This document shows, in pieces, positions 36,404-45,503 of a stretch of 64,000 bases of DNA. The number at the start of each line of letters is the position of its first letter. Positions within the stretch are counted from its first letter, which is position 1. The notes under the pieces were generated by a model. It did not search any database. It was not told the origin of the DNA and was given only the letters and a program-made list of their open reading frames with translations. Location of the stretch: positions 62,001 through 126,000 of the forward strand of contig NZ_JRWK01000004.1 of the NCBI RefSeq assembly GCF_001729965.1, in the 5' to 3' direction. Source of the DNA: Methanosphaera sp. WGK6. Lineage in GTDB: Archaea > Methanobacteriota > Methanobacteria > Methanobacteriales > Methanobacteriaceae. A program made the translations under genes and the position numbers.

Positions 36404-38497
36404 ATGGAATACTTAACTAGTGAAGAAGCATCAAAGAAATTAAAAAGAGAACTTGAAACAATACAGATACCAGATTATGAATATCATTATGAAAAGTTTC
36501 AGGAAAAATATTCACCAGAAAACTTAAGAAAACTTGAGGGAGCTGATGTATTAAACACTATATTTATGCATGATGGAACGAGTAATCTTTGTCAGGATAT
36601 GGAGTTTAATAAAGATTATAGGAATGCTGGTGCTATATGGGGTGGTAGTGCTTTTAAATTTTCACTTTTTAAGAATAAGGATGGAATTTGGAAGTATGGT
36701 ACTCATCCATCTAATGTTGTAGATTTAACAGAAGATGAAGCTATTGAAACTGGTTTAAAAATAAGGGATGATCTTGTTAAAGCGTGTGATTTAATTAAGA
36801 AAACTTCACTAGATTGTGTTGAAGACTATGAGAATTTAGAAAAAGAATTTGAATTAATTTTTGAGGATACAACAGTAAAAGCAGGGCATGCATGGGTTCA
36901 TAAGTATTTTCACATGATTTTTCCAGATAAGTTTACTAATGTGCATACTAGAGATAAACGAGTTGAATACTTAAATAATTTTAATTTATCTTCAACTAAT
37001 TCTACTTATGGGGATGATGGTAAATTAATTAATCTTGCAAAAATTAGTAATATTTCAGTACGAAAGTTGAACAATTTCTTTGTTTTTAAATTTAAATCTG
37101 ATGAAATAGTAGAATCACAAATTAATCATAGTAAACATAGTTACTGGCTTTTAGCTCCTGGTAAAAAGGGTAGGAAATGGGATTTATTTAAAGAAAATAA
37201 TATAATTGCTATTGGATGGGATAAACTTGGTGATTTAAGTAATTTAGATAAGAATAGTATAAAAGACATTTATAATGAAGCTTATAATCCTCAAACTACT
37301 CCATGGAATGATATTAAAACTATTGATGACTTTGTAAATAATATTCAGGTAGGTGATATTGTAATAGTTAAGAAGGGACGATCTACTGTTTTAGGTTATG
37401 GTGAAGTAACATCTAATTACACATATGATGAGTCTTTTAGTAGTTATAATCATGTACGTCATGTTAACTGGATTTATTTTAATGAATGTGATACAACTGG
37501 TAAATTAAGTAAATTATTATCAATGAAAACATTGACTAATATTACGGGTAATATTGATGATGCTAGTGGTAAATACTTGTATGAGGTTTTATTAGATTTG
37601 ATTAATGAAGATGTATTTACATCAGAACTATCTGTTCCTACTTATACACGTGATGACTTCTTAGATGATGTTATCTTTAAGGAAGAGGATTATGATAAGA
37701 TTATTAAACTACTTAAGAGAAATAAGAATATTATCTTGCAGGGTGCTCCGGGTGTTGGTAAGACATTTATCTCAAAACGTATTGCTTATTCATTAATTGG
37801 TATAAAAGAGGATAGTCAAGTGGAGTTTATCCAGTTTCATCAAAGTTATTCCTATGAGGATTTTATTCAGGGATATAAGCCAACAGAGGATGGTTTTAAA
37901 CTAAGAAATGGTGTTTTCTATAATTTTGTTAAGAAAGCTCTAAATAATCCAGATAAGGATTACTTCTTTATTATTGATGAGATTAATCGTGGTAATATTT
38001 CCAAGATTTTTGGTGAATTATTAATGCTTATTGAAAAAGATAAGCGTGGAAGTGAGTATAGTATTAGTTTAACTTATAGTGATGAGAAGTTTAGTGTTCC
38101 TGAGAATCTATATCTTATTGGTCTTATGAATACTGCTGATAGAAGTCTTGCAATTATGGATTATGCTCTTCGGAGAAGATTTGTATTCTATACTGTAAAA
38201 CCATTATTTGGTGAAGATAATTTTAGAAATTACCTGTTAAGTACTGGTGTTGATGAAAAACTTGTACATCATATTATATCAGTATTTACTAGCTTAAATA
38301 GGGATATTAGTCAGGATATGGATTTAGGTGAGGGCTTTGAGGTTGGTCATAGTCATTTTATAACAGAAGATACACTTAATGTGGATGATTATATGGATAT
38401 TATTGACTTTGATATTGCTCCACAACTAAGAGAGTACTACTTTGATGATGTTGATAAAGCTGAAGTACAAATTAGAAGTTTAAAATTTGAAAATTAA
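36404..38497 (+). CDS. mcrB: McrB-like AAA+ GTPase/ATPase with EVE-like reader domain
   Basis: A 697-residue restriction motor, type IV McrBC system. The N-terminal ~230 residues are unassigned. Residues ~245-380 look like an EVE/YTH-like modified-base reader (YWLLAPGKKGRKW, NIIAIGWDKLGDL, VGDIVIVKKGRSTVLGYGEV). The C-terminal AAA+ domain has Walker A GAPGVGKT (about residue 447), Walker B FFIIDEINRGNISKIFGELL and the McrB signature MNTADRSLAIMDYALRRRF. McrB binds modified DNA and drives translocation; McrC, encoded 9 bp downstream, cuts. The reader type suggests modified cytosine recognition, but the modification is inferred. Confidence 0.9.
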   Translation: MEYLTSEEASKKLKRELETIQIPDYEYHYEKFQEKYSPENLRKLEGADVLNTIFMHDGTSNLCQDMEFNKDYRNAGAIWGGSAFKFSLFKNKDGIWKYGTHPSNVVDLTEDEAIETGLKIRDDLVKACDLIKKTSLDCVEDYENLEKEFELIFEDTTVKAGHAWVHKYFHMIFPDKFTNVHTRDKRVEYLNNFNLSSTNSTYGDDGKLINLAKISNISVRKLNNFFVFKFKSDEIVESQINHSKHSYWLLAPGKKGRKWDLFKENNIIAIGWDKLGDLSNLDKNSIKDIYNEAYNPQTTPWNDIKTIDDFVNNIQVGDIVIVKKGRSTVLGYGEVTSNYTYDESFSSYNHVRHVNWIYFNECDTTGKLSKLLSMKTLTNITGNIDDASGKYLYEVLLDLINEDVFTSELSVPTYTRDDFLDDVIFKEEDYDKIIKLLKRNKNIILQGAPGVGKTFISKRIAYSLIGIKEDSQVEFIQFHQSYSYEDFIQGYKPTEDGFKLRNGVFYNFVKKALNNPDKDYFFIIDEINRGNISKIFGELLMLIEKDKRGSEYSISLTYSDEKFSVPENLYLIGLMNTADRSLAIMDYALRRRFVFYTVKPLFGEDNFRNYLLSTGVDEKLVHHIISVFTSLNRDISQDMDLGEGFEVGHSHFITEDTLNVDDYMDIIDFDIAPQLREYYFDDVDKAEVQIRSLKFEN

Positions 38498-38506
38498 TGA
38501 TTAGTT

Positions 38507-39511
38507 ATGAGTGAAATTCCAATTAGAAATATTTATTACATGCTTAGCTATGCATATGAATCACTAAATATTGATGAAAATATACTTGTAGATATAGATA
38601 ACTTTAAAGATCTTCCAAATCTACTAGCCAGGGTACTGTTAAATGTAATTAACTCTCTTATAAAAAGAGGTTTCTTTAGAAAGTATAATATTATATCAGA
38701 GGATACATTAAATATAAGAGGTAAGATTAATATTAATCAAAGCTTCAAATCTGAAAATATTATTACAAAGAAATTAAATTGCGAATTTAGTGAATTTGAG
38801 AAAAACATACTCCTAAATCAAATAATCAAAACAACAATAATTAACTTAATAAAAAAAGTAGATACATCTATTGCCAGAAAACTAAAAAAACTTCTCATAT
38901 ACTTCAATATAAGTACTATTACACTAAACAGACAAGTATTTAATAAATTAATGTGGAATCGAAGTAATAATCACTACAAGCTTCCCATACAAGTATGCAA
39001 GTTAATATATAACTTAGAACTTCCAGAAGAAGAAATTGGTGATAATTATTTTAAGGACTTTATAAGAGATCCAAATAAACTACCACATCTTTTTGAAAAA
39101 TTCGTGTTAAACTTCTATAAACAAGAACTAAATAATATTAAGACATATAGTCCATATATCAACTGGAATCAAACAAGTAATAATAGTAATATGTATAAAT
39201 TACCAACAATGATGACAGATATTGTATTAGAAAGAAGAAATAGACAATTAATTATTGATACAAAATTCTATCAAAGTATTGTTAAAAATAATACATATCA
39301 CTCAGCAAATATTTACCAGATTTATAGTTACATGAATAACAGTACATTTAAAGGTAAAGTAAGTGGTATGCTTCTTTATGCATCACTTGGTGAAGAACTA
39401 AATGAACACTTTGAAATAGACAAAAAAGACTTCTACATATACACATTAAACTTAAATGATAAATGGACAAATATAAACAAGAGACTACATGAAATAAGTA
39501 ATCTACTATAA
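38507..39511 (+). CDS. mcrC: McrC-like nuclease subunit
   Basis: A 334-residue McrC-type subunit. The N-terminal PIRNIYYMLSYAYESL and the L/RGKI-rich region (LNIRGKININQSF) are typical of the family. Near residue 237-256 the PD-(D/E)xK nuclease core is visible: MMTDIVLE, then LIIDTKFY (Asp and Lys). It should work only with the McrB subunit encoded just upstream. The ATG at 38507 follows the McrB stop by 9 bp, consistent with translational coupling. Confidence 0.9.
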   Translation: MSEIPIRNIYYMLSYAYESLNIDENILVDIDNFKDLPNLLARVLLNVINSLIKRGFFRKYNIISEDTLNIRGKININQSFKSENIITKKLNCEFSEFEKNILLNQIIKTTIINLIKKVDTSIARKLKKLLIYFNISTITLNRQVFNKLMWNRSNNHYKLPIQVCKLIYNLELPEEEIGDNYFKDFIRDPNKLPHLFEKFVLNFYKQELNNIKTYSPYINWNQTSNNSNMYKLPTMMTDIVLERRNRQLIIDTKFYQSIVKNNTYHSANIYQIYSYMNNSTFKGKVSGMLLYASLGEELNEHFEIDKKDFYIYTLNLNDKWTNINKRLHEISNLL

Positions 39512-39535
39512 TATAATATGTATTGGTGAATTAAT

Positions 39536-40876
39536 ATGAAAAATAAAAAACAAAAAACACGCTATATTTACTATATAGAACAAAAAAATAAGTATCGTGT
39601 TTCTAAAACTATAGATGGAAAACAAAACTTCTATGGATTATATGATACATTAGAAGAAGCAGAAAAAGTACGAGATAAACTATTAGAACACAACTGGAGT
39701 AAAGAATACTATGAAAAAAATCTAAGAAAAGAAGATACATCTAAAAAATCAGAGGATATGCAATATATTTACCTAGTAAAAGATACAAGTACATACTCCA
39801 TATCTAAACAAATAAAAAACAAGAAATATAGTTTTGGCAGATATAAAACAATAGAAGAAGCAAAAAAAGCACGTGATGAACTTCAAGCACATGACTGGAG
39901 TATAGATTTTTATAAAAAAAATTATAAACAGGAACAAAAAAAGGATAAATACATACTCCAACAACCTAATGGAAAATTTACAATTAATAAGAAAATAAAT
40001 GAAAAAACACTTAGTTTTGGAACATTTAACACAATAGATGAAGCACGTAAACACAGGGATTTCTGTCAGGAAAATAACTGGAATCTTAACTGTAGAAAAA
40101 ATAAAAGAAATAATCATGTAACTGAAGATGAACAACATCTAAAATATATCCAACATAATAAAACACGTGAAAAATATATAGTACATAAATTTATCAAGAA
40201 TAAAAATATACATTTTGGTACATATAACACATTAGAAGAAGCTATGAAAATAAGAGACATGCTAGTAGAACATGAATGGAGTATGGAGTACTATGAAAAA
40301 AATATAAAAAAAGAGCTTAAATCAGGAGCCAAGTACATAATTAAAAATAAACATAACTCATATGCAGTAAAAAGACATAATAGCTCCATGACCTTTTTAT
40401 CAAAAACATATCCTACCTTAGAAGAAGCAGTTAAAGTTAGAGATGACATGATAAAACACAACTGGGATAAAGAATATTATGAAAAGAAATATAAAAATGA
40501 AGACAATAAATACCTTATAAAACAACCTGGTGGGAAATATACAGTTAGTAGAAGTATAAATGGAAAAACACTTAGTTTTGGAACATTTAATACGTTGGAT
40601 GAAGCACGCAAACACAGAGATTTCTGTCAGGAAAATAATTGGGATGATACTTGTAGAAAAACTAAAAGAAATAATCATGTAACTAAAGATAAACATTTAA
40701 AATATATTACACATGACAAAACAAAGCTGAAATATGTAGTACATAAGATGGTTAATGGTAAATTTACTTATTTTGGTACATATAATACATTAGAAGAAGC
40801 TATGAAAATAAGAGACTTACTAGTAGAACATGAATGGGATAAAGAGTATTATCAACAATTAAAGGAAAGTAAATAA
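39536..40876 (+). CDS. Seven-repeat AP2-like DNA-binding protein
   Basis: A 446-residue, strongly basic protein made of seven ~60-residue repeats. Each has a pattern like KYxIxKxIxxKxxxFGxYxTLEEAxKxRDxLxEHxWxxEYYEKN: three beta strands then a helix, as in AP2/ERF-like DNA-binding domains found in phage integrases and homing nucleases. Repeats 3-4 and 6-7 match each other closely, including LSFGTF, EARKHRDFCQENNW and RNNHVT, so a block was duplicated. There is no catalytic domain. It starts 24 bp after McrC on the same strand, so it is probably the third gene of the operon and may bind DNA for McrBC or control it. Confidence 0.75.
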   Translation: MKNKKQKTRYIYYIEQKNKYRVSKTIDGKQNFYGLYDTLEEAEKVRDKLLEHNWSKEYYEKNLRKEDTSKKSEDMQYIYLVKDTSTYSISKQIKNKKYSFGRYKTIEEAKKARDELQAHDWSIDFYKKNYKQEQKKDKYILQQPNGKFTINKKINEKTLSFGTFNTIDEARKHRDFCQENNWNLNCRKNKRNNHVTEDEQHLKYIQHNKTREKYIVHKFIKNKNIHFGTYNTLEEAMKIRDMLVEHEWSMEYYEKNIKKELKSGAKYIIKNKHNSYAVKRHNSSMTFLSKTYPTLEEAVKVRDDMIKHNWDKEYYEKKYKNEDNKYLIKQPGGKYTVSRSINGKTLSFGTFNTLDEARKHRDFCQENNWDDTCRKTKRNNHVTKDKHLKYITHDKTKLKYVVHKMVNGKFTYFGTYNTLEEAMKIRDLLVEHEWDKEYYQQLKESK

Positions 40877-40934
40877 AACAATATTCTTCTAAAAAAAGGA
40901 ATACTAAAAACCATTCAATAAAGATGTGATATAA

Positions 40935-41900
40935 ATGTATGATGAATATATAAAGGCTGGAAAAATAGCAGCAAGTGTTCGTAAAGCTGCAGTAAAAAGA
41001 ATAACTAGTGGTATGAAAGTTATAGATCTTATTGAATGGGTTGAAGCAGAAATAAAAAGAAAAGGTGCAGGATTATCATTTCCATGTAATATTAGTATAA
41101 ATGATATAACATCCCACTATACATCGCCACCCGGTGATGATACAATTTTCTGTAATGGAGATATTGTAAAAATTGATCTTGGAACACATATAGATGGATA
41201 TATTGCAGATACTGCTGAAACTGTTATTGTCACAGGTGATAATATTGAATTTAGTAGTAACTATTCTATGCCTGGACGATTAGATGATGGAAATCCACAA
41301 ATTACTACACAGGATTTTGAAGAAAGAGTAGAATTAATTGAAGCATCCCGTCATGCTCTTACAAATGCTATAAGTATAATACATGATGGAATAACATTAG
41401 ATAAAATAAGTAGTGAACTTGAAAAAACAATACAAAGTCATGGATTTAATCCAATAGGTGATCTTACAGGACATAGCATTAGTAGATATAAACTTCACTC
41501 TGGACTACAAATACCCTCAGTATCAACAGGGGATGCACATATATTACATGAGGGTGATGTTATTGCAATTGAGCCTTTTGTAACTAGTGGTGTGGGTCTA
41601 GTAGAAACTCTACCACAGCATTATATATATTCATACTTGCGTACAAGACCATTTGGTGAAAGTGAAGCAAGTAAATTACTTAAATATATACAGGAAAATA
41701 ATATGTATTTTCCATTTACTAAGAGGTATTTTCTGGACTTGTATGATGAAAATAAGTTAAATCAGGTTATGCATCCTCTTATCACATCTCGTGCAATATT
41801 TCCATATAAATTATTACGGGAAGCTAGTGGTGCTATGAATGCTCAATGTGAACATACTATTATTGTAGAAAAAGAGGGTTGTATTGTTACAACATTATAG
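40935..41900 (+). CDS. map: Methionine aminopeptidase, archaeal type II
   Basis: A 321-residue type II methionine aminopeptidase, removing the initiator Met from nascent proteins. The five metal ligands are visible: Asp in KIDLGTHIDGYIADTAE (two Asp), His in LTGHSISRYKLH, Glu in AIEPFV, and Glu in CEHTIIVEKEG. The insert between the ligands (VTSGVGLVETLPQHYIY and beyond) and the C-terminus are archaeal. GATGTGAT at 40923-40930 precedes the ATG. A housekeeping gene 58 bp beyond the defence operon. Confidence 0.95.
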   Translation: MYDEYIKAGKIAASVRKAAVKRITSGMKVIDLIEWVEAEIKRKGAGLSFPCNISINDITSHYTSPPGDDTIFCNGDIVKIDLGTHIDGYIADTAETVIVTGDNIEFSSNYSMPGRLDDGNPQITTQDFEERVELIEASRHALTNAISIIHDGITLDKISSELEKTIQSHGFNPIGDLTGHSISRYKLHSGLQIPSVSTGDAHILHEGDVIAIEPFVTSGVGLVETLPQHYIYSYLRTRPFGESEASKLLKYIQENNMYFPFTKRYFLDLYDENKLNQVMHPLITSRAIFPYKLLREASGAMNAQCEHTIIVEKEGCIVTTL

Positions 41901-41957
41901 GAAATATTTTGGGTTTTATTAAAAAAGTAATTAATATATCTTGATAAAATTAATATA

Positions 41958-41976
41958 TTGTATAAATTTTATACAA
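41958..41976. promoter_or_regulatory. 19-bp perfect palindrome
   Basis: TTGTATAAA, one T, TTTATACAA: a perfect 9-bp inverted repeat with a 1-base centre, between convergent genes. It is followed by a TATA-like TTTATATATAAG (41981-41992). A binding site for a dimeric regulator or a terminator stem are both possible. Confidence 0.4.
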
Positions 41977-42036
41977 AATATTTATATATAAGATAATTTA
42001 ATATATTATAATTGGGCATTTTAAGAAATATGAGAA

Positions 42037-42059
42037 AATAGTTGCTAACTATTTTTTTT
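42037..42059 (+). terminator. Short hairpin plus T-run
   Basis: AATAGTT (42037-42043), loop GCT, AACTATT (42047-42053), then T to 42059. It could end the map transcript or a short transcript starting from the TATA-like site just upstream. Confidence 0.5.
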
Positions 42060-42179
42060 GTTTCATAAGATGTTTATCCAGTGTGGATTAAAATTTTAAA
42101 ATATTGTTAATAATTTAGTAATTATTCTTCTTTCTTTATTTTTTTTTAAGTTACCTATTTTTTTTTAAATTAAATAAGA

Positions 42180-42776
42180 TTATACCATAGTTATACTCTT
42201 TTTGTAAAATAAGTTTTTTGAAGTTAAAGTCTTATAAAAAGAAAAAAAGTTTCTGAATCTATCACCTAGTGTTTCTTCTTCTTTTTCTTCATTATTTTCT
42301 ATTCTTGGCTGTACTGGTTCTTGTCTAGCCATGTTTTGTTGTAGGTTATTTTTTATTTCATCAAGATCTAGTTTTAGAAATCCATTATCTATTATTTTAT
42401 ATAGTTTAGAGTTTTTATCAAGTATTTCTTCTGATTCATTAACTTGGTCTAGTAGTATGGCTAGTGTATTTTTTGAGTCTTTGAATTCAAAGTCATCATC
42501 GGTTATATCTTTATATATTTCATCAAATATTGCTTCTACTATGTATATTGTTTGATCAAATTCTGGTGTGTATGCCTTGTTAAATAGTAAGTCTACAGGT
42601 GTTGTACTTGTTTCTATGAGAAACATGTTTTCTTCAGGATGTTCATTATCAATAAATAGTGCATAACCTTTTTCTGGTATATATACTAGTCCTATATGTT
42701 TTTTATCATGTATTTCTAATGTTGTTTTTCTACTAGCTTTACTTAGACTTAGATAATTTAAATTTCGTATAATCAT
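42180..42776 (-). CDS. Protein of unknown function, paralogous to a nearby fragment
   Basis: About 198 residues, no family recognised. The frame opens at 42836, but AGAGG (rc of 42786-42790) lies 9 nt before the ATG at 42776. The N-terminal half looks beta-rich (TTLEIHDKKHIGLVYIPEKG, YALFIDNEHPEENMFLIE); the C-terminal part is helical and acidic (DLDEIKNNLQQNM, ENNEEKEEETLGDRFRNFF). The C-terminal ~70 residues match the minus-strand remnant at 44301-44510 (DKNSELYSIIDIGFLKLELD there, DKNSKLYKIIDNGFLKLDLD here). Its partners are unknown. Confidence 0.65.
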   Translation of the reverse strand: MIIRNLNYLSLSKASRKTTLEIHDKKHIGLVYIPEKGYALFIDNEHPEENMFLIETSTTPVDLLFNKAYTPEFDQTIYIVEAIFDEIYKDITDDDFEFKDSKNTLAILLDQVNESEEILDKNSKLYKIIDNGFLKLDLDEIKNNLQQNMARQEPVQPRIENNEEKEEETLGDRFRNFFSFYKTLTSKNLFYKKSITMV

Positions 42777-42903
42777 ACTATTTTTCCTCTTATTATTTGA
42801 AATCCCTTTGAAATAAGTAGGTATCTCTAATTTCAATTAACTATATTTGTATATATCTATATAATATAATATATATTTTAAAACAAGATATGGAGTGAAA
42901 TAA

Positions 42904-43731
42904 ATGGTATATTGTACTAAGTGTGGATTTGAAAATGCTGATTCATCAAAATTTTGTATAACCTGTGGAAATAAACTTGATGTTAACATTTCTAGACCTA
43001 ATCCACAAAACGATTTCCAAAATAATCCTGAACCTATGGATTATAATCCAAATAATCAAGGATATGAAGAACACCACTTTAATAGTAACCAACAATATAA
43101 TGAAACTAATTACAACAATAATAATAATTCATTTGAACAAGGTATGAATGATGTAGGTAATTATATTAATGATTTAGGAAATAAAACACAAGATTCTATA
43201 TTAAATTATAGAAAAAATAAAGAAGAAAAACATGCTAGGAAAATTCAAGATAAAAATGCATTATATTATCTTAATGGAAGAGAAGCAGAACTTTTTGCAT
43301 ATGAAGACTACCTAGAATTTGATTTTACAGAAGATTATTTTAAAAAAATTACAAGTAGATGGGGCGGAGTTAAAAAAATTTATTATCATCAAATAAATAG
43401 TATTCAAAAAAGAGATGCTGGATCTTTAGCTAATGGTTCTCTTGAATTTGAAGTTCAAGGAAATGTACGTGGAAAACAACAAAGAATAGGAAATTTCAAT
43501 GAAAATCTAGTACATTACTATAAAAAATATGAAGCTGAAGCTACTGCTCTTTATGAATTTGTTAATCAGAAAATCATAGAAAGTCATAAAGGTGTTACTC
43601 AGGCACAAGTTGTTAAAACTGAGGATGGTCCACTGGATAAACTTAAGAAAAGTAAAGAATTACTTGATATGGGTGCTATAAGTCCTGATGAATATGAAAT
43701 GATAAAAGAAAAACTTCTTAAAGAAATATAA
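42904..43731 (+). CDS. Zinc-ribbon protein with PH-like domain and C-terminal SHOCT domain
   Basis: A 275-residue protein: N-terminal zinc ribbon (YCTKCGFENADSSKFCITCG), an Asn-rich linker (NNNNNSFEQ), a central beta-rich PH-like domain (DFTEDYFKKITSRWGGVKKI, YHQINSIQKRDAG) and a C-terminal SHOCT domain (LDKLKKSKELLDMGAISPDE, YEMIKEKLL). SHOCT domains usually mediate oligomerisation or membrane association of bacterial and archaeal lipid-side proteins. Function unknown. GGAGTGA at 42893-42899 is a strong ribosome site. A small membrane protein gene follows 23 bp later. Confidence 0.8.
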   Translation: MVYCTKCGFENADSSKFCITCGNKLDVNISRPNPQNDFQNNPEPMDYNPNNQGYEEHHFNSNQQYNETNYNNNNNSFEQGMNDVGNYINDLGNKTQDSILNYRKNKEEKHARKIQDKNALYYLNGREAELFAYEDYLEFDFTEDYFKKITSRWGGVKKIYYHQINSIQKRDAGSLANGSLEFEVQGNVRGKQQRIGNFNENLVHYYKKYEAEATALYEFVNQKIIESHKGVTQAQVVKTEDGPLDKLKKSKELLDMGAISPDEYEMIKEKLLKEI

Positions 43732-43754
43732 TCATTTATATGGAGATTTAATTT

Positions 43755-44177
43755 ATGAAATCCACAAGTCTTGCCATTATTGGAGTTACTATAATAGTTG
43801 TTGCACTAATCTTTTCAGTAACAGCTTATAAGATCTCAGAATCAGAAACTCCAGAAATTACTAATAACACATCAATAAACAGGACAAATAACACAACCAC
43901 CACTAATCAAACAAGTATTGTAACAGACAACTCTACAACAAGTACAGTTGAAGATACTAGTACAAGTATGTCTCAGGATAATTATGTTCTTACAGGTAAT
44001 ACTGTTAATGGAGAAACTATTGAAGAAAGACATTATATGAGTGATGGTATAGAATATATTGGTACTGCATCCACCATATACTATAGAGATGCTTCAACAG
44101 ATATACTATATAAAAGACACCTAGATGATGATGGTGTATATAGGTATTATGATATTAATGGTAATCCATTTTACTAA
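43755..44177 (+). CDS. Small membrane-anchored Thr/Asn-rich protein
   Basis: A 140-residue protein with an N-terminal membrane helix (LAIIGVTIIVVALIFSVTAY), a Thr/Asn/Ser linker (NNTSINRTNNTTTTNQTS) and a short C-terminal domain ending GVYRYYDINGNPFY. GGAG at 43741-43744 precedes the ATG at 43755. It follows the zinc-ribbon/SHOCT gene by 23 bp and is likely co-transcribed. The general plan resembles the 35860 protein. No function recognised. Confidence 0.7.
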   Translation: MKSTSLAIIGVTIIVVALIFSVTAYKISESETPEITNNTSINRTNNTTTTNQTSIVTDNSTTSTVEDTSTSMSQDNYVLTGNTVNGETIEERHYMSDGIEYIGTASTIYYRDASTDILYKRHLDDDGVYRYYDINGNPFY

Positions 44178-44300
44178 GAGAATACAACATTAAAACTCTA
44201 ATCTTCAACTATTCTATTTTTTTGAAAAATAATACAAATAAACGTCTATAAAAAAGAGTCGATATTCAATAAAAATTTTAAAAAGAAAAAAGTATTTGAA

Positions 44301-44510
44301 TTAAATACTTTCATCTAAAAAGTTTTTAAATCTTTTACTTAATGTTTCATTATCTTCTACATTATCTATTATAGGTATGTTTTGATTTGAAAACTCTTGT
44401 ATAATATTTTTTAATTCATCTAATTCTAATTTTAAAAATCCTATATCTATAATAGAATATAACTCAGAATTTTTATCTAGATATTCTGATGATTCAATAA
44501 TTTTAAATAC
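44301..44510 (-). pseudogene. C-terminal remnant paralogous to the 42180 gene
   Basis: The minus-strand translation reads IIESSEYLDKNSELYSIIDI and GFLKLELDELKNIIQE, ending SKRFKNFLDESI with TAA at 44301-44303. This aligns with the C-terminal part of the 42180 protein (SEEILDKNSKLYKIIDNGFL, GDRFRNFF). No start is present; upstream it passes into unrelated sequence. A truncated duplicate. Confidence 0.7.
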
Positions 44511-44511
44511 C

Positions 44512-44651
44512 CAATATTTGTAAAAAAATTAGGTGCAGTTTGCATAGATAATAATGAACTAAAACATATCTATGGAACATACACTACTGAATTTGGTTGT
44601 ATTTCATTTATCGAATTAACACGAATAGAAAAACTATATAAAAATAATTAA
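44512..44651 (+). pseudogene. Plus-strand gene fragment of unknown origin
   Basis: An open frame without a start reads IFVKKLGAVCIDNNELKHIY and GTYTTEFGCISFIELTRIEK, ending KLYKNN at TAA 44649-44651. It abuts the minus-strand remnant at 44301-44510, so the junction joins two truncated genes. Family not recognised. Confidence 0.4.
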
Positions 44652-44988
44652 AAAAATGAATGGATTAAATCAAAAAGAACTCCTCTATGTTGGGTATATC
44701 CATGATTTATATAATATAGTTCATCCATTAACTTTAATTTTGTATTAAATCGTTCATCATAATCACGTATGTCTGAAACTAATTTAACAAATAATTTCCC
44801 ACCATGATCCATATATACTAATTCCAAACGTGGTTTTTTAGTTGAATACTTTTCAAAAGTATCATATAATGAATTTAATAAATCCTCTAAATTATGAGAT
44901 ACTACATAAGAAAGAGCTGCATCATCATAATCATATCTATCTAAACTAGATTTATCATATGGTTTATTTCTTGAATAACTTTTTTCAT
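44649..44988 (-). pseudogene. Frameshifted paralogue of the 45504 gene
   Basis: From the ATG at 44988 the frame starts MKKVIQE, then lacks one A relative to the intact copy (GAAATAAACC here, GAAAATAAACC there) and would stop soon after. In the corrected frame it runs KPYDKSSLDRYDYDDAALSY, VVSHNLEDLLNSLYDTFEKY, STKKPRLELVYMDHGGKLFV and on, closely matching the 45504 protein. It ends a few residues longer. No HEPN-like gene remains downstream of it. Confidence 0.85.
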
Positions 44989-45075
44989 GTTGATTATCAT
45001 TTCTTTTTAAAATACTTCATAACATCCGTTAATTTAATTAACCAATATGTTTATTCAATATAACACATTAAATAA

Positions 45076-45501
45076 TCATGTATTCAAATAATAAATATTA
45101 TAAAGATTATTTATATTTTTTAAAATATAATCAGTATTCCTTATAACAGTATATGCATCCCCTTTAATATCCGTATAGTTTTCTTCATAATCTGCTTTTT
45201 TCCGTTTCCCACTAGATTCAATTAATAATCCTGAAATTTTAGAAGATATTGAAGAATCATTTACAAAAGGATTTTCATATAAAATATTCGAAACTGTTCT
45301 ATGCACTGCAATTTTATGAGTTAAATTGTAAAAATCTTGTTTTTTAGCTAAATTTTGTTCAAAAATACGATTTCTACAAGTACAAAAAGAAGTATAATAA
45401 GAACGATTTATTGCAGCACGTAAATATGTTTCTGTATCATATTTTTCAGATTCTTTAATTAAAAATTTAGCAAAATCCTGATATTTTGTCCAATCAAACA
45501 T
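45076..45501 (-). CDS. HEPN-like protein, possible toxin of a two-gene module
   Basis: A 141-residue helical protein. TETYLRAAINRSYYTSF at about residues 23-39 and the later SSGKRKKADYEENY match the HEPN-like pattern (RAAINRAYYxxF, then R..ADY). HEPN proteins are often RNases in toxin-antitoxin and defence systems, but the catalytic RX4-6H motif is not obvious here, so activity is uncertain. It follows the small gene at 45504 by 2 bp on the same strand, a typical toxin-antitoxin spacing. It lies next to a restriction-modification remnant. Confidence 0.65.
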   Translation of the reverse strand: MFDWTKYQDFAKFLIKESEKYDTETYLRAAINRSYYTSFCTCRNRIFEQNLAKKQDFYNLTHKIAVHRTVSNILYENPFVNDSSISSKISGLLIESSGKRKKADYEENYTDIKGDAYTVIRNTDYILKNINNLYNIYYLNT

Positions 45502-45503
45502 AA

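Noticed and set aside
39773-40696. Minus-strand Phe/Ile-rich frames in the AP2-repeat gene that look like membrane proteins
   Set aside because: Antisense of Lys/Asn-rich code always reads as Phe/Ile-rich; they recur with the repeats and have no start signals.
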